NCBI RefSeq assembly: GCF_000420325.1
Contig: NZ_ATUS01000006.1
Coordinates: 126,501-190,500 of the forward strand
DNA length: 64,000 bases
Source of the DNA: Spongiibacter tropicus DSM 19543
GTDB lineage: Bacteria; Pseudomonadota; Gammaproteobacteria; Pseudomonadales; Spongiibacteraceae
Direction: 5' to 3'
Below the pieces are notes generated by a model. The model saw only the letters and a list, made by a program, of their open reading frames with translations. It had not been told where the DNA came from and searched no databases. The stretch's first letter is position 1, and each line of letters opens with the position of its first letter. A program made the position numbers and the translations under genes. Shown here piece after piece: positions 1 through 7,298 of this stretch.

Positions 1-610
1 CAGGTACTCGGCGACGTGGATTCCGGACTTGTCCAGTTCCAGCAATTCGATCTGCTCGCGCTTCTTGCCAGTGCAAAGAATGATCCCCAGCGGCGAGGCC
101 TCCTCTGGCTCCCGCTCGTGCTTGTCTAGCCAGCGCAAGTAAAGCTCCATCTGCCCCTTGTGCGCGGCCTTGAACTCGCCGATCTTCAACTCCACCGCCA
201 CCAGCCGCCGCAGCTTGCGGTTGTAGAACAGCAGGTCAAGGTGGAAATCCTCGTCGTCGATCTGGATGCGTTTCTGACGGGCGACGAAGCAAAAGCCCGC
301 GCCCAGCTCCAGTAAGAAGGCTTCCATTTCGCGGATGATGGCTGCCTCCAGGTCGCTTTCCTGCCAGCTATCCCGCAGCCCCAGGAAGTCGAGGATGTAG
401 GGATCGCGCATGACCAGCGCCGGGGTCATGCGCTTTGCATCGCGCAGGGTCGCCAACTCCTGCGCGATGGTTTCTTCCGGTTTTTGGGACAGCGCCGTGC
501 GCTCGTACAACATCGAGTCGATGCGCTCGCGTAGCGTCCGCACGCTCCAGCGCTCGGTGCTCGCCATCTGCGCGTAATAGTCCCGCTGGAGCGGATCTTT
601 CAGCGGCAGC
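1..610 (-). pseudogene. DUF1016 (YhcG-type) PD-(D/E)XK nuclease, C-terminal part, cut off by IS
   Basis: Read on the minus strand from the IS edge, the frame opens with LPLKDPLQRDYYAQ and runs to the window edge without a stop. It contains the PD-(D/E)XK core seen in DUF1016 proteins: FHLDLLFYNRKLRRLVAVEL followed by K, giving the D...ExK pattern, and later the LGIILCTGKKREQIE stretch. The N-terminal half of the same gene lies at 1815-2174 on the other side of the IS, and the two join cleanly when the IS and one target repeat are removed (VALL joined to PLKD). Family members are putative nucleases often found in mobile or defence contexts. The separated half has no start of its own, so it is probably not expressed. 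Confidence 0.85.
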
Positions 611-652
611 CGACGTCCCCCCTCAATTGAGTAGCAAGTTGCTTTGGAGTCC
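611..652. repeat. Left terminal inverted repeat of the IS
   Basis: The first 12 bases match the right end perfectly. After a diverged stretch the similarity resumes with AGTAGC and then TTTGGAGTCC, giving an imperfect repeat of about 42 bases. The partner is at 1774-1814. Confidence 0.85.
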
Positions 653-678
653 AATCCCCAACGAGAAGGAGATTGGAC

Positions 679-942
679 GTGAAAAAGCGTTTCAGCGAAG
701 AGCAGATCATCGGCTTCTTGCGTGAAGCCGAGGCCGGGCTGCCGGTCAAGGAGCTGTGCCGTCGGCACGGCTTCAGCGAGGCGTCGTACTACCTGTGGCG
801 CAGCAAGTTCGGCGGCATGAATGTGTCGGAGGCCAAGCGCCTGAAGGAACTGGAGACCGAGAACGCGCGCTTGAAGAAGCTGTTGGCCGAGCAGGTCCTC
901 GAGAACGAAGTGATCAAGGACGTGCTGCGAAAAAAATGGTGA
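679..942 (+). CDS. IS3-family transposase OrfA (helix-turn-helix)
   Basis: OrfA is 87 residues and begins [20 protein letters not shown], a classical IS3/IS911-type N-terminal helix-turn-helix for end recognition. It is followed by a leucine-zipper-like stretch ([18 protein letters not shown]) used in multimerisation. A GTG start at 679 is preferred over the TTG at 673 because AAGGAG at 666-671 is spaced correctly only for the GTG. The frame ends in a TGA that overlaps orfB. Ribosomes slipping at the A7 run near its end would make the OrfAB fusion that acts as the transposase. Confidence 0.9.
   Translation: MKKRFSEEQIIGFLREAEAGLPVKELCRRHGFSEASYYLWRSKFGGMNVSEAKRLKELETENARLKKLLAEQVLENEVIKDVLRKKW
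930..936 (+). promoter_or_regulatory. A7 slippery site for programmed -1 frameshift (OrfA to OrfAB)
   Basis: In the orfA frame the sequence reads CGA AAA AAA TGG TGA, so the seven A's fit the X XXY YYZ slippery pattern. A -1 shift moves ribosomes into the orfB frame just before the orfA stop. This is the standard IS3-family mechanism for making the fusion transposase. Confidence 0.75.
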
Positions 943-1769
943 GCGCACCCGCCCGACGCGAGCAGGTGCGCTACATGGCAGGCAAAGGACTCAGCGAGCG
1001 GCGCGCTCTGCGCGTGGTCGGCATGAGTGCCAGCGCACTGCGCTACACGCCTCGTCCGGACCGCAATGTAGAACTGCGGGCGCAGATCCAGGCCTTGGCG
1101 CATCGGCACAAGCGCTACGGGGTGGGCATGATCTACCTCAAGCTGCGGCAAGGCGGCCAGGTCGTGAACTACAAGCGCGTCGAGCGGCTGTATCAGCAGG
1201 CGAGACTGCAGGTGCGGCGGCGCAAGCGCAAGAAGGTGCCCCTGGGCGAACGGCAACCACTGATTCGTCCGGTTGCGGCCAACGAGGTGTGGTCGATGGA
1301 CTTTATCTTCGATCGCACAGCCGACGGCCGTGTCATCAAGTGCCTGGTGATTGTGGATGACGCCAGCCACGAGGCGGTGGCAATCGAGGTCGAGCGTGCG
1401 ATCTCGGGCCACGGCGTCAGCCGCGTGCTGGACCGCCTGGCACTCAGCCGTGGCCTGCCGAAGGTGATCCGGACCGATAACGGCAAGGAATTCTGCGGCA
1501 AGGCAATGGTGGCCTGGGCGCACGAACGTGGCGTGTCGCTGCGTCTGATCCAGCCGGGCAAGCCGAATCAGAACGCTTACGTTGAATCGTTCAACGGGCG
1601 CCTGCGCGACGAATGCCTCAACGAGCACTGGTTCCCAACACTGCTGCACGCGCGCACCGAGATCGAGCGCTGGCGGCGGGAGTACAACGAAGAGCGGCCG
1701 AAGAAATCGCTCGGCGGGCTAACGCCTGCCGCCTATGCCCAACAGCTGGCGGTGAAACCGCTACGATAA
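936..1769 (+). CDS. IS3-family transposase OrfB (DDE integrase domain)
   Basis: This is the catalytic half of the transposase, about 277 residues if read from the ATG at 936. It shows the HTH_21-type segment ([12 protein letters not shown]), then the rve/DDE integrase core: D in WSMDFIFD, D in [10 protein letters not shown] and E in [14 protein letters not shown], with the expected 35-residue spacing between the last two and the K/R that follows. It overlaps orfA by 7 bases, and expression as an OrfAB fusion through the A7 site is more likely than independent initiation. All catalytic residues are present, so the element may be mobile. Confidence 0.92.
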   Translation: MVSAPARREQVRYMAGKGLSERRALRVVGMSASALRYTPRPDRNVELRAQIQALAHRHKRYGVGMIYLKLRQGGQVVNYKRVERLYQQARLQVRRRKRKKVPLGERQPLIRPVAANEVWSMDFIFDRTADGRVIKCLVIVDDASHEAVAIEVERAISGHGVSRVLDRLALSRGLPKVIRTDNGKEFCGKAMVAWAHERGVSLRLIQPGKPNQNAYVESFNGRLRDECLNEHWFPTLLHARTEIERWRREYNEERPKKSLGGLTPAAYAQQLAVKPLR

Positions 1770-1773
1770 AGCC

Positions 1774-1814
1774 GGACTCCAAACAGCTCCGCTACTGAAA
1801 GCGGGGGGACGTCG
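1774..1814. repeat. Right terminal inverted repeat of the IS
   Basis: It starts with GGACTCCAAACAG and ends with GGGGGGACGTCG, the complement of the left end. The CAGC target repeat follows immediately. Confidence 0.85.
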
Positions 1815-2174
1815 CAGCAATGCCACGAAATGCGACCAGCTCAATTGTCGTGACAGCGTCACGACAATTGGCTCTTCGGGGTAAGTGGCCGCGAACTGCA
1901 CCATCCGGCGCAGGTTCTTATCCGCGAAGCTGCGCCCGTAGTCGCGGACAAGCTGCTCGGCCAGGGATGGCATGATTTCCTCGCCGTACTCGGCCCGCTG
2001 CCCGGCCAGCACCTCCGTATGGATACGCTGGCCGATCCTCCAGAACAGCAAGGTCAGTTCAGCATTGACCGCCGAGGCGGCGCGCTGGCGCGCAGCCTCA
2101 ATCAGTGCCCGAATGTCACCCAACAGTGCCTTCGGCGCTGCTGGTGAAGGGGTGGACACCTTGCGCCTGCTCAT
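1815..2174 (-). pseudogene. DUF1016 (YhcG-type) nuclease, N-terminal part, truncated by IS
   Basis: The gene starts at the CAT at 2172-2174, and the protein begins MSRRKVSTPSPAAPKALLGD. It carries the DUF1016 N-terminal all-alpha domain (LFWRIGQRIHTEVL, YGEEIMPSLAEQL, FADKNLRRMVQFA, LSWSHFVALL). It enters the IS after VALL and would read a few IS-encoded residues before stopping. The start overlaps the integrase stop by 4 bases, so the two genes were one transcription unit. The nuclease core is on the far side of the IS at 1-610, so this half lacks catalytic residues. Confidence 0.88.
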
Positions 2175-3373
2175 GCCGCCACCTCCGCAGGGGATTGCTT
2201 AGCGCCGGTGATCGCCTTGCGTCGGTTCGCCACCAACTCGGCGGCCTCTCGCACGGGCTTGTCTTCGGTATGGACGTAGCGCATGAACATCGCCACGGTC
2301 TTGTGCGCCGTCAGAGCCATACCGACCTTCACCGGGATGCCAGAATTGGCAATGTCCGTCGCCGAGCGGTGACGGATGCCGTGCGTACCCACATGCGTCA
2401 CGCCAGCGGCTTTGAGAGTGCGGCTCCAACCGTTGTAATACTCCCCGTCGGTCAAATGCCGATCAGGGTGCCGCGGAGACGGTAATACATGGGGCGTCGT
2501 AGCATTGCGAGCCGCCGTCGAAAGAAGCCGATAGGCTTCTTCGCTCATGGGCTTGGACATACCGCCTGTCTTGCTGTCAGGCCACACCACCCGCCGGTTT
2601 TCCAGATCAATCCAATCCCATTGGAGTGAGACGATCTCAGAAAGGCGAGCAGCAAACTCGAATTGCAGGCGGATGGCCAGCGGGATCACTACATGCTCCA
2701 GCCCTTCCGCCTCCAACTGGTCAAGGTAGCGAAACAACTTGCCCATTTCCTCATCGCTGATGAGGTGAGTCGCCTTGCCGTTCGGGTACATGGGCACATG
2801 GCGGCATGGGTTGGTGCCGTCAGGGCGATAGCCCCATACCTCGGCCAAGTTGAACATCTTGCGCATCACGCTGAACGTGCGGTTCGCATCGGCGGGCTTG
2901 TGCGCCATCTTCTTCATCATTGAAGCCACGTCAGGCCGCTTCAGATCCTGCACCTTCATGCGACCAAGCATTGGGATGATGTTGCGATCAATGACGCTCT
3001 GGTAGCCTTCTTGCGTGCTCGGCTTGTTGCGCTGGCTGGAGTAGTCCTCCATGAACTTGATGCACAGTTCCTTGACTGTGGGTGCCTGACGCGCTGCAGC
3101 CTTCTCTGCGGCAGGATCTCCACCCCGGCGCACTTGCGCCAGCCACTCCTGCGCCAGCGATCGAGCCTGTTCGACGGTCAGTTCTCCGTATAGGCCCAAG
3201 GCAGGTTTGCGCCGCTCTCCGGCGTTTGTGCGGTACTGGAGCATGAACACCTTGCGGCCTGCCGGGGTGATCTTGCACAGGAAGCCAGGAACCAGGGTAT
3301 CGCGCAGTTCGACTGGCTGCGCTTGGGCTTGTGCCGCATCGACTGCGGACTTGGTGAGTTTGATTTTCGCCAT
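2171..3373 (-). CDS. Tyrosine recombinase, P4-type integrase with DUF4102 arm-binding domain
   Basis: The 400-residue protein catalyses site-specific integration and excision of a mobile element. Residues 1-90 form the DUF4102 arm-DNA-binding domain (KLTKSAVDAAQ, KITPAGRKVFMLQYR, LGLYGELTVEQAR). A SAM-like core-binding domain follows, then the catalytic domain with Arg in FEFAARLSEIVSLQW, HGIRHRSATDIA (HxxR box), H in ALTAHKTVA and the nucleophile in MRYVH. The length is normal for the family. It is followed by DUF1016 with a 4-base overlap. No tRNA or tmRNA 3' end is visible beside it, so the att site was not located, and the gene may mark the chromosomal edge of an island extending left of the window. 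Confidence 0.92.
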   Translation of the reverse strand: MAKIKLTKSAVDAAQAQAQPVELRDTLVPGFLCKITPAGRKVFMLQYRTNAGERRKPALGLYGELTVEQARSLAQEWLAQVRRGGDPAAEKAAARQAPTVKELCIKFMEDYSSQRNKPSTQEGYQSVIDRNIIPMLGRMKVQDLKRPDVASMMKKMAHKPADANRTFSVMRKMFNLAEVWGYRPDGTNPCRHVPMYPNGKATHLISDEEMGKLFRYLDQLEAEGLEHVVIPLAIRLQFEFAARLSEIVSLQWDWIDLENRRVVWPDSKTGGMSKPMSEEAYRLLSTAARNATTPHVLPSPRHPDRHLTDGEYYNGWSRTLKAAGVTHVGTHGIRHRSATDIANSGIPVKVGMALTAHKTVAMFMRYVHTEDKPVREAAELVANRRKAITGAKQSPAEVAA

Positions 3374-3542
3374 GATGACTCCTCGGAAGACCCGATTTCC
3401 AGGAGCCTGTTGGGAGCCAAGCGGGTGGAAGCCGGGTCAAGTTTCAGAAAGCACCGGCATATGATGAACTCGCCTAAGTTATTGATAAACCTGCTGTATC
3501 TGGCTGTGGCGTAGTCCAGCGAAGTTCGGTGCTGGAGTCATG

Positions 3543-3588
3543 GTGAAATAAAAAAGAACTGACAAAAGCCATAACACTGACAACGGGA
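3543..3588 (+). other. Apparent out-of-frame signal-peptide start of the TonB receptor (A-tract indel)
   Basis: GTG at 3543 (also ATG at 3540) is preceded by GGAG at 3534-3537 and is followed by AAA TAA, a stop. With one A fewer in the AAATAAAAAAG tract the frame would read M-N-K-K-E-L-T-K-A-I-T-L-T-T-G-M and join the receptor frame, giving a normal Sec signal peptide that ends before QDGTG. As written, the receptor has only the internal ATG at 3589, inside the hydrophobic core. This is either a real 1-base frameshift, a phase-variable homopolymer, or an assembly error. Confidence 0.6.
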
Positions 3589-5994
3589 ATGCTTGCACTG
3601 GCAGAGCCTCTGCTGGTGATGGCACAGGATGGTACCGGAGAAGCTCGCTCAAGAACACGTAACAGTCTGCTGGAGGAAGTGGTGGTCACGGCACAGCGCC
3701 GGGAGCAGAACCTCAATGATGTGCCGATTGCGGTGACGGCGCTCAATGGGGAACAGCTCGACACGCTGGGTGTGACCGACACCCGCGATCTGAATATCGT
3801 TGTCCCCGGATTCTCGGCGTCCAATGGCGGTTATGGAACACCGGTATACACCCTTCGCGGTGTCGGTTTTCCGGATTCCACCTATTTCGCCAGCCCGACA
3901 ACCGGTGTGTATATCGACGAAGTCAGCATGCCGTACTCCATTATGTCGAAAGGGCCCAACCTCGATGTACAAAGGGTGGAAGTATTGAAAGGTCCTCAGG
4001 GAACGCTGTACGGGCGCAGCACCACTGGCGGCGCCATTAATTATATTGCTGAAAAACCCACGGACGAATTCGCCACCGGCTTTACCGCCTCGTATGGTCG
4101 CTGGGACAGAAAAGATCTGGAAGCCTATGTCAGTGGGCCGATTACCGACAATTTCAAATACCGGCTGGCAGGTCGTTATATTCTTCAGGAAGAACCCTGG
4201 CAGTACAGTAATACCCAGCATGACAACCGCCACGGTGAAGAAGACAAGTTTTCGCTGCGGGGAATTCTGGACTGGGATCTCAGCGATAACACCAGCGCAC
4301 GTTTAATGCTGGCTGGCTGGAAAGACAGGAGTGATGCACAGGCGGGACAGCCGGTGTATTTCAATGCACAGAACCCGCAGAGTGAATTGCTCACCTCAAT
4401 TAATGTGCAGAACTATCCCTATATTCCGGATACTGACGACCCGCGGGTGATGGAATTCTGTAAAGGGGATCCCTCCTGTGTGGATGTGACCGGCAAACCG
4501 TACGATTTCAAAAACGACGAGAGCTTCTATCAGGCGGCCCTGAGATTATCGACCTTTTTTACCGAGTCTCTGGAAGCGATTTTATTGGTCTCGTACAACA
4601 AGTTCGAGTCGGACGGCACCGAAATTCCCTCCTCGTCCTATAACAAGCGTCATATTGAAACGACCATTTTTTCTGAAATTGAAAACCTGGATGTTGAGTT
4701 TCGTCTGAGCGGCACCGGCGAACTGTTCTCGCGGGACATTAAATGGACCGCGGGTGTTCATACCACGCCGCAGGAAGAGGGCAGCGATGTGCGCCTGTTT
4801 GGCGCCAGCGATAACAACAGCGTGTTTTATGTGGTGCCGCTGGTGGGGGCTTTGCCGGGGCTGGACGACATCAGTCTGCTGGGCAGTTACTACTACAGCT
4901 ATGGCTATATGGATTATCAGTCGCAGTCGGCATTCGGCAACATGGAATGGCAGCTCAGCGACACCTTCCGCCTGAGTCTGGGTGCGCGCTATACCGATGA
5001 GGAGCGCGACTTTACCGGCTGTCTGGGCGACGATGCGCGCGACAACAATATCAATGTGAATCTGGTGTTTACCGCGCTGTCTTTACAGCGTGCGTTGCTG
5101 GCGGGAACGCTGCCCGATACCACCTCGCCGGGGGAGTGTATTTCACTGGCTGAGGACGGCAGCCTGGAGCCCTACGCGGATACGTTGGAAGAACACAGTC
5201 TGTCCTGGCGGGCGGTGCTGGACTGGGAACCCAGCGACAACACACTGATTTATCTGTCGCGGTCTCGCGGCTTTAAATCCGGCAGCTTCCCGGTGACCAA
5301 TACCACCGACCAGGGACAGTATCAGCCCGCCAAGCAGGAGCAGGTGGACGCGTATGAAATCGGGGCGAAACTGAATTACTTCGATCGACGCTTGCAGTTC
5401 AATACGGCGCTGTTCTACTACGACTACAGCGACAAGCAACTGTTCTCGCGGATTCAGGACCCGCTGTTCGGCTCACTGCCCCAACTGCAGAATGCTCCGT
5501 CGTCGGAGGTGCGAGGTATTGAATTTGATATCTCCGGCGCGCCCATCGACGGTCTGTATCTGTCGGCCGCGGCGGCGTATATCGAAACCGAGGTAAAGGA
5601 ATTCCCCAACGCCTTTAATACCCGGGGCGAACCCACCGACGTAACGGGGCAGTCGTTTAACTACTCGCCTGAGCTGACCTATACCTTTCTGGTCGATTAC
5701 AGCCTGCCGATCGCCAGCAACTACGAGGCCGGTGTGGGGGTGGACTACAGCTATAAGGACGAGACCAACTCCACACTGGATGGCGATCCGTTCTTTGCCC
5801 ATGACGACTTCGGTATTACCAATGCGCGACTGCGCTTCGGGCGCTCGGACGGCGAGTGGATGCTTACCTTCTACGGTCGCAATATTTTCAATGAGTACGC
5901 AACAACCGCCCACGCTCAGGTGGTCAGCGATATTGTGACCCGCTATGTGTCGGCGCCAAAAACCTGGGCGATTGCACTCGATTACAACTATTGA
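3589..5994 (+). CDS. TonB-dependent outer-membrane receptor (5' end apparently frameshifted)
   Basis: This is an 801-residue outer-membrane receptor. A plug domain begins at LLEEVVVTAQRREQNLNDVP, with the LKGPQGTLYGRSTTGGAIN motif in its C-terminal half. A long beta-barrel follows and ends in aromatic WAIALDYNY, the usual C-terminal signature. Receptors of this type import bulky ligands, often terpenoids, sugars or siderophores, using TonB energy; the substrate is not evident. ATG 3589 leaves only a partial signal peptide (see 3543-3588). The integrase lies just upstream on the other strand, a strong hairpin terminator lies just downstream, and the thiolase gene follows. Confidence 0.9.
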   Translation: MLALAEPLLVMAQDGTGEARSRTRNSLLEEVVVTAQRREQNLNDVPIAVTALNGEQLDTLGVTDTRDLNIVVPGFSASNGGYGTPVYTLRGVGFPDSTYFASPTTGVYIDEVSMPYSIMSKGPNLDVQRVEVLKGPQGTLYGRSTTGGAINYIAEKPTDEFATGFTASYGRWDRKDLEAYVSGPITDNFKYRLAGRYILQEEPWQYSNTQHDNRHGEEDKFSLRGILDWDLSDNTSARLMLAGWKDRSDAQAGQPVYFNAQNPQSELLTSINVQNYPYIPDTDDPRVMEFCKGDPSCVDVTGKPYDFKNDESFYQAALRLSTFFTESLEAILLVSYNKFESDGTEIPSSSYNKRHIETTIFSEIENLDVEFRLSGTGELFSRDIKWTAGVHTTPQEEGSDVRLFGASDNNSVFYVVPLVGALPGLDDISLLGSYYYSYGYMDYQSQSAFGNMEWQLSDTFRLSLGARYTDEERDFTGCLGDDARDNNINVNLVFTALSLQRALLAGTLPDTTSPGECISLAEDGSLEPYADTLEEHSLSWRAVLDWEPSDNTLIYLSRSRGFKSGSFPVTNTTDQGQYQPAKQEQVDAYEIGAKLNYFDRRLQFNTALFYYDYSDKQLFSRIQDPLFGSLPQLQNAPSSEVRGIEFDISGAPIDGLYLSAAAAYIETEVKEFPNAFNTRGEPTDVTGQSFNYSPELTYTFLVDYSLPIASNYEAGVGVDYSYKDETNSTLDGDPFFAHDDFGITNARLRFGRSDGEWMLTFYGRNIFNEYATTAHAQVVSDIVTRYVSAPKTWAIALDYNY

Positions 5995-6030
5995 TTCACC
6001 ACGGGGACTCCCCTCTTCGAGGTGATTGAT

Positions 6031-6056
6031 GCGGCTCGGTCGAGCCGCTTTTTTCT
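6031..6056 (+). terminator. Rho-independent terminator after the TonB receptor
   Basis: A 7-bp perfect stem, GCGGCTC with GAGCCGC, and a 4-base loop are followed by a run of six T's. It sits between the receptor stop and the thiolase start, so the two are probably separately transcribed or only partly coupled. Confidence 0.85.
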
Positions 6057-6077
6057 TTACAGACGACAGGAGGCACT

Positions 6078-7250
6078 GTGTCCAGAACCTATGTAGCCGG
6101 AGTCGGTATGGTGAAGTTTGCCAAACCGGGCAGTCAGCAACCGTATCGCCAGATGGCCAAAGCCGCTATCGACAAGGCGTTGACGGATGCCGGATTCAGT
6201 TTTGCCGATGTTGACCAGGCATTTGCCGGATATATCTACGGCGATAGCTGCTGCGGGCAGCACGCCATTTACGATGCGGGCATGAGCGGCATCCCCATTT
6301 TTAATGTGAACAATAACTGTGCCTCGGGTTCGACGGCGCTCTATCTGGCGCGGCAGGCGATCCAGTCCGGTAGTGCGGAATGTGTGCTGGTGCTCGGCTT
6401 TGAGGAGATGTTCCCCGGTGCGATCAGTTCCCAATGGGACCAGCACGAATCGCCGTTCAAGCGCTTTGACGATGCCCTCGATACCATGGGCTATCCCACC
6501 GGGCCGTTGGCGCTGCGTTGCTTTGGCGCGGCGGGGCACCACTATGTTGAGAAATACGGCGCCGAGCCCAGCCTGTTTGCCGAGGTGGCCGTGAAGACCC
6601 GGCGTCACGCTACCAAGAATCCGCTGGCCCTGTTCAATGCCCCGCTGACCGTAGATGAGGTGATGGCCGGGCCGCCGCTGTATATGAACTACCTGACGCG
6701 GTTGATGTGTTGCCCGCCGACCTGCGGCGCGGCAGCGGCGTTGTTGTGCAGTGACGATTTTCTCCGCCAGCGGGGTGTGGATCAGGCCATTGAAATTGCC
6801 GGGCAGGGCATGGCGACGGATACCGCCAGCAGTTGGGACGATCCCATGCAGTTGGTCGGTGCGGGCATGAGTCGGGCCGCCAGCCAGCTGGCCTATGAGC
6901 AGGCGGGCGTCGGGCCAGACGATCTGGATCTGGTTGAGTTGCACGACTGCTTTACCACTAACGAAGTCATCAGCTACGAGGCGCTGGGCTTGTGCGGAGA
7001 GGGCGAGGCCAGTCGCTTCGTTGCCGACGGGCAAAACAGCTATGGCGGGAGCGTGGTCGTGAATCCGTCCGGTGGCCTGATGTCCAAGGGGCATCCCATT
7101 GGCGCGACAGGACTGGCGCAATGTTATGAACTGGTTTCCCAGCTTCGTGGACAGGCTGGAGAGCGCCAGGTGGACAACGCCCGGCATGGCTTGCAGCACA
7201 ATATCGGCTTGGGCGGTGCGGCGGTCGTTACGCTGTATCGTCGTCCGTAA
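6078..7250 (+). CDS. SCP-x-type thiolase (acetyl-CoA acetyltransferase-like)
   Basis: The 390-residue protein belongs to the SCP2/SCP-x thiolase branch, which cleaves or forms 3-ketoacyl-CoA thioesters in the cytoplasm, often in lipid, sterol or branched-chain degradation. The catalytic Cys lies in NNNCASGSTALY (about residue 80). The ELHDCFTTNE His and the C-terminal GGLMSKGHPIGATG loop are present. The GTG start at 6078 is well placed after AGGAGG (6068-6073). No dehydrogenase or acyl-CoA ligase partner is adjacent, so the substrate cannot be named. It lies between a TonB receptor and a convergent beta-propeller lipoprotein. Confidence 0.85.
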   Translation: MSRTYVAGVGMVKFAKPGSQQPYRQMAKAAIDKALTDAGFSFADVDQAFAGYIYGDSCCGQHAIYDAGMSGIPIFNVNNNCASGSTALYLARQAIQSGSAECVLVLGFEEMFPGAISSQWDQHESPFKRFDDALDTMGYPTGPLALRCFGAAGHHYVEKYGAEPSLFAEVAVKTRRHATKNPLALFNAPLTVDEVMAGPPLYMNYLTRLMCCPPTCGAAAALLCSDDFLRQRGVDQAIEIAGQGMATDTASSWDDPMQLVGAGMSRAASQLAYEQAGVGPDDLDLVELHDCFTTNEVISYEALGLCGEGEASRFVADGQNSYGGSVVVNPSGGLMSKGHPIGATGLAQCYELVSQLRGQAGERQVDNARHGLQHNIGLGGAAVVTLYRRP

Positions 7251-7254
7251 ACTA

Positions 7255-7274
7255 GCGGGGCGGCTGCGCCCCGC
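7255..7274. terminator. Hairpin between convergent genes
   Basis: GCGGGGC and GCCCCGC form a 7-bp GC-rich stem with a 6-base loop in the 48-bp gap between the converging thiolase and lipoprotein genes. There is no T-run, so it is at best a weak intrinsic or Rho-assisted terminator. Confidence 0.4.
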
Positions 7275-7298
7275 AGGGATAAAACCGGCTTCGCCGTG

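Larger units (their letters stand above)
611..1814 (+). mobile_element. Complete IS3-family insertion sequence (IS407-like)
   Basis: This 1204-bp element starts with CGACGTCCCCCC and ends with its exact complement GGGGGGACGTCG. It is flanked by a 4-bp direct repeat CAGC (607-610 and 1815-1818), which matches the 4-bp duplication typical of the IS407 group. It carries overlapping orfA and orfB with a -1 frameshift site. Both ORFs look intact and the ends are perfect, so the copy looks recent and possibly still active. It interrupts the DUF1016 gene on the minus strand. A 5-bp duplication (GCAGC) is an alternative reading if the first and last base of the ends are not part of the element. Confidence 0.9.

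Noticed and set aside
789-1649. Long minus-strand frame inside the IS
   Set aside because: It is antisense to orfA/orfB and has no family motif; it follows from the codon bias of the transposase.
3374-3539. tRNA or tmRNA 3' end as integrase target
   Set aside because: No cloverleaf, GTTCGA-type T-loop or CCA end could be read in this stretch on either strand.
6057-7199. 380-codon minus-strand frame opposite the thiolase
   Set aside because: The plus strand has full thiolase motifs; the antisense product is low-complexity and rich in Gln, His and Arg.
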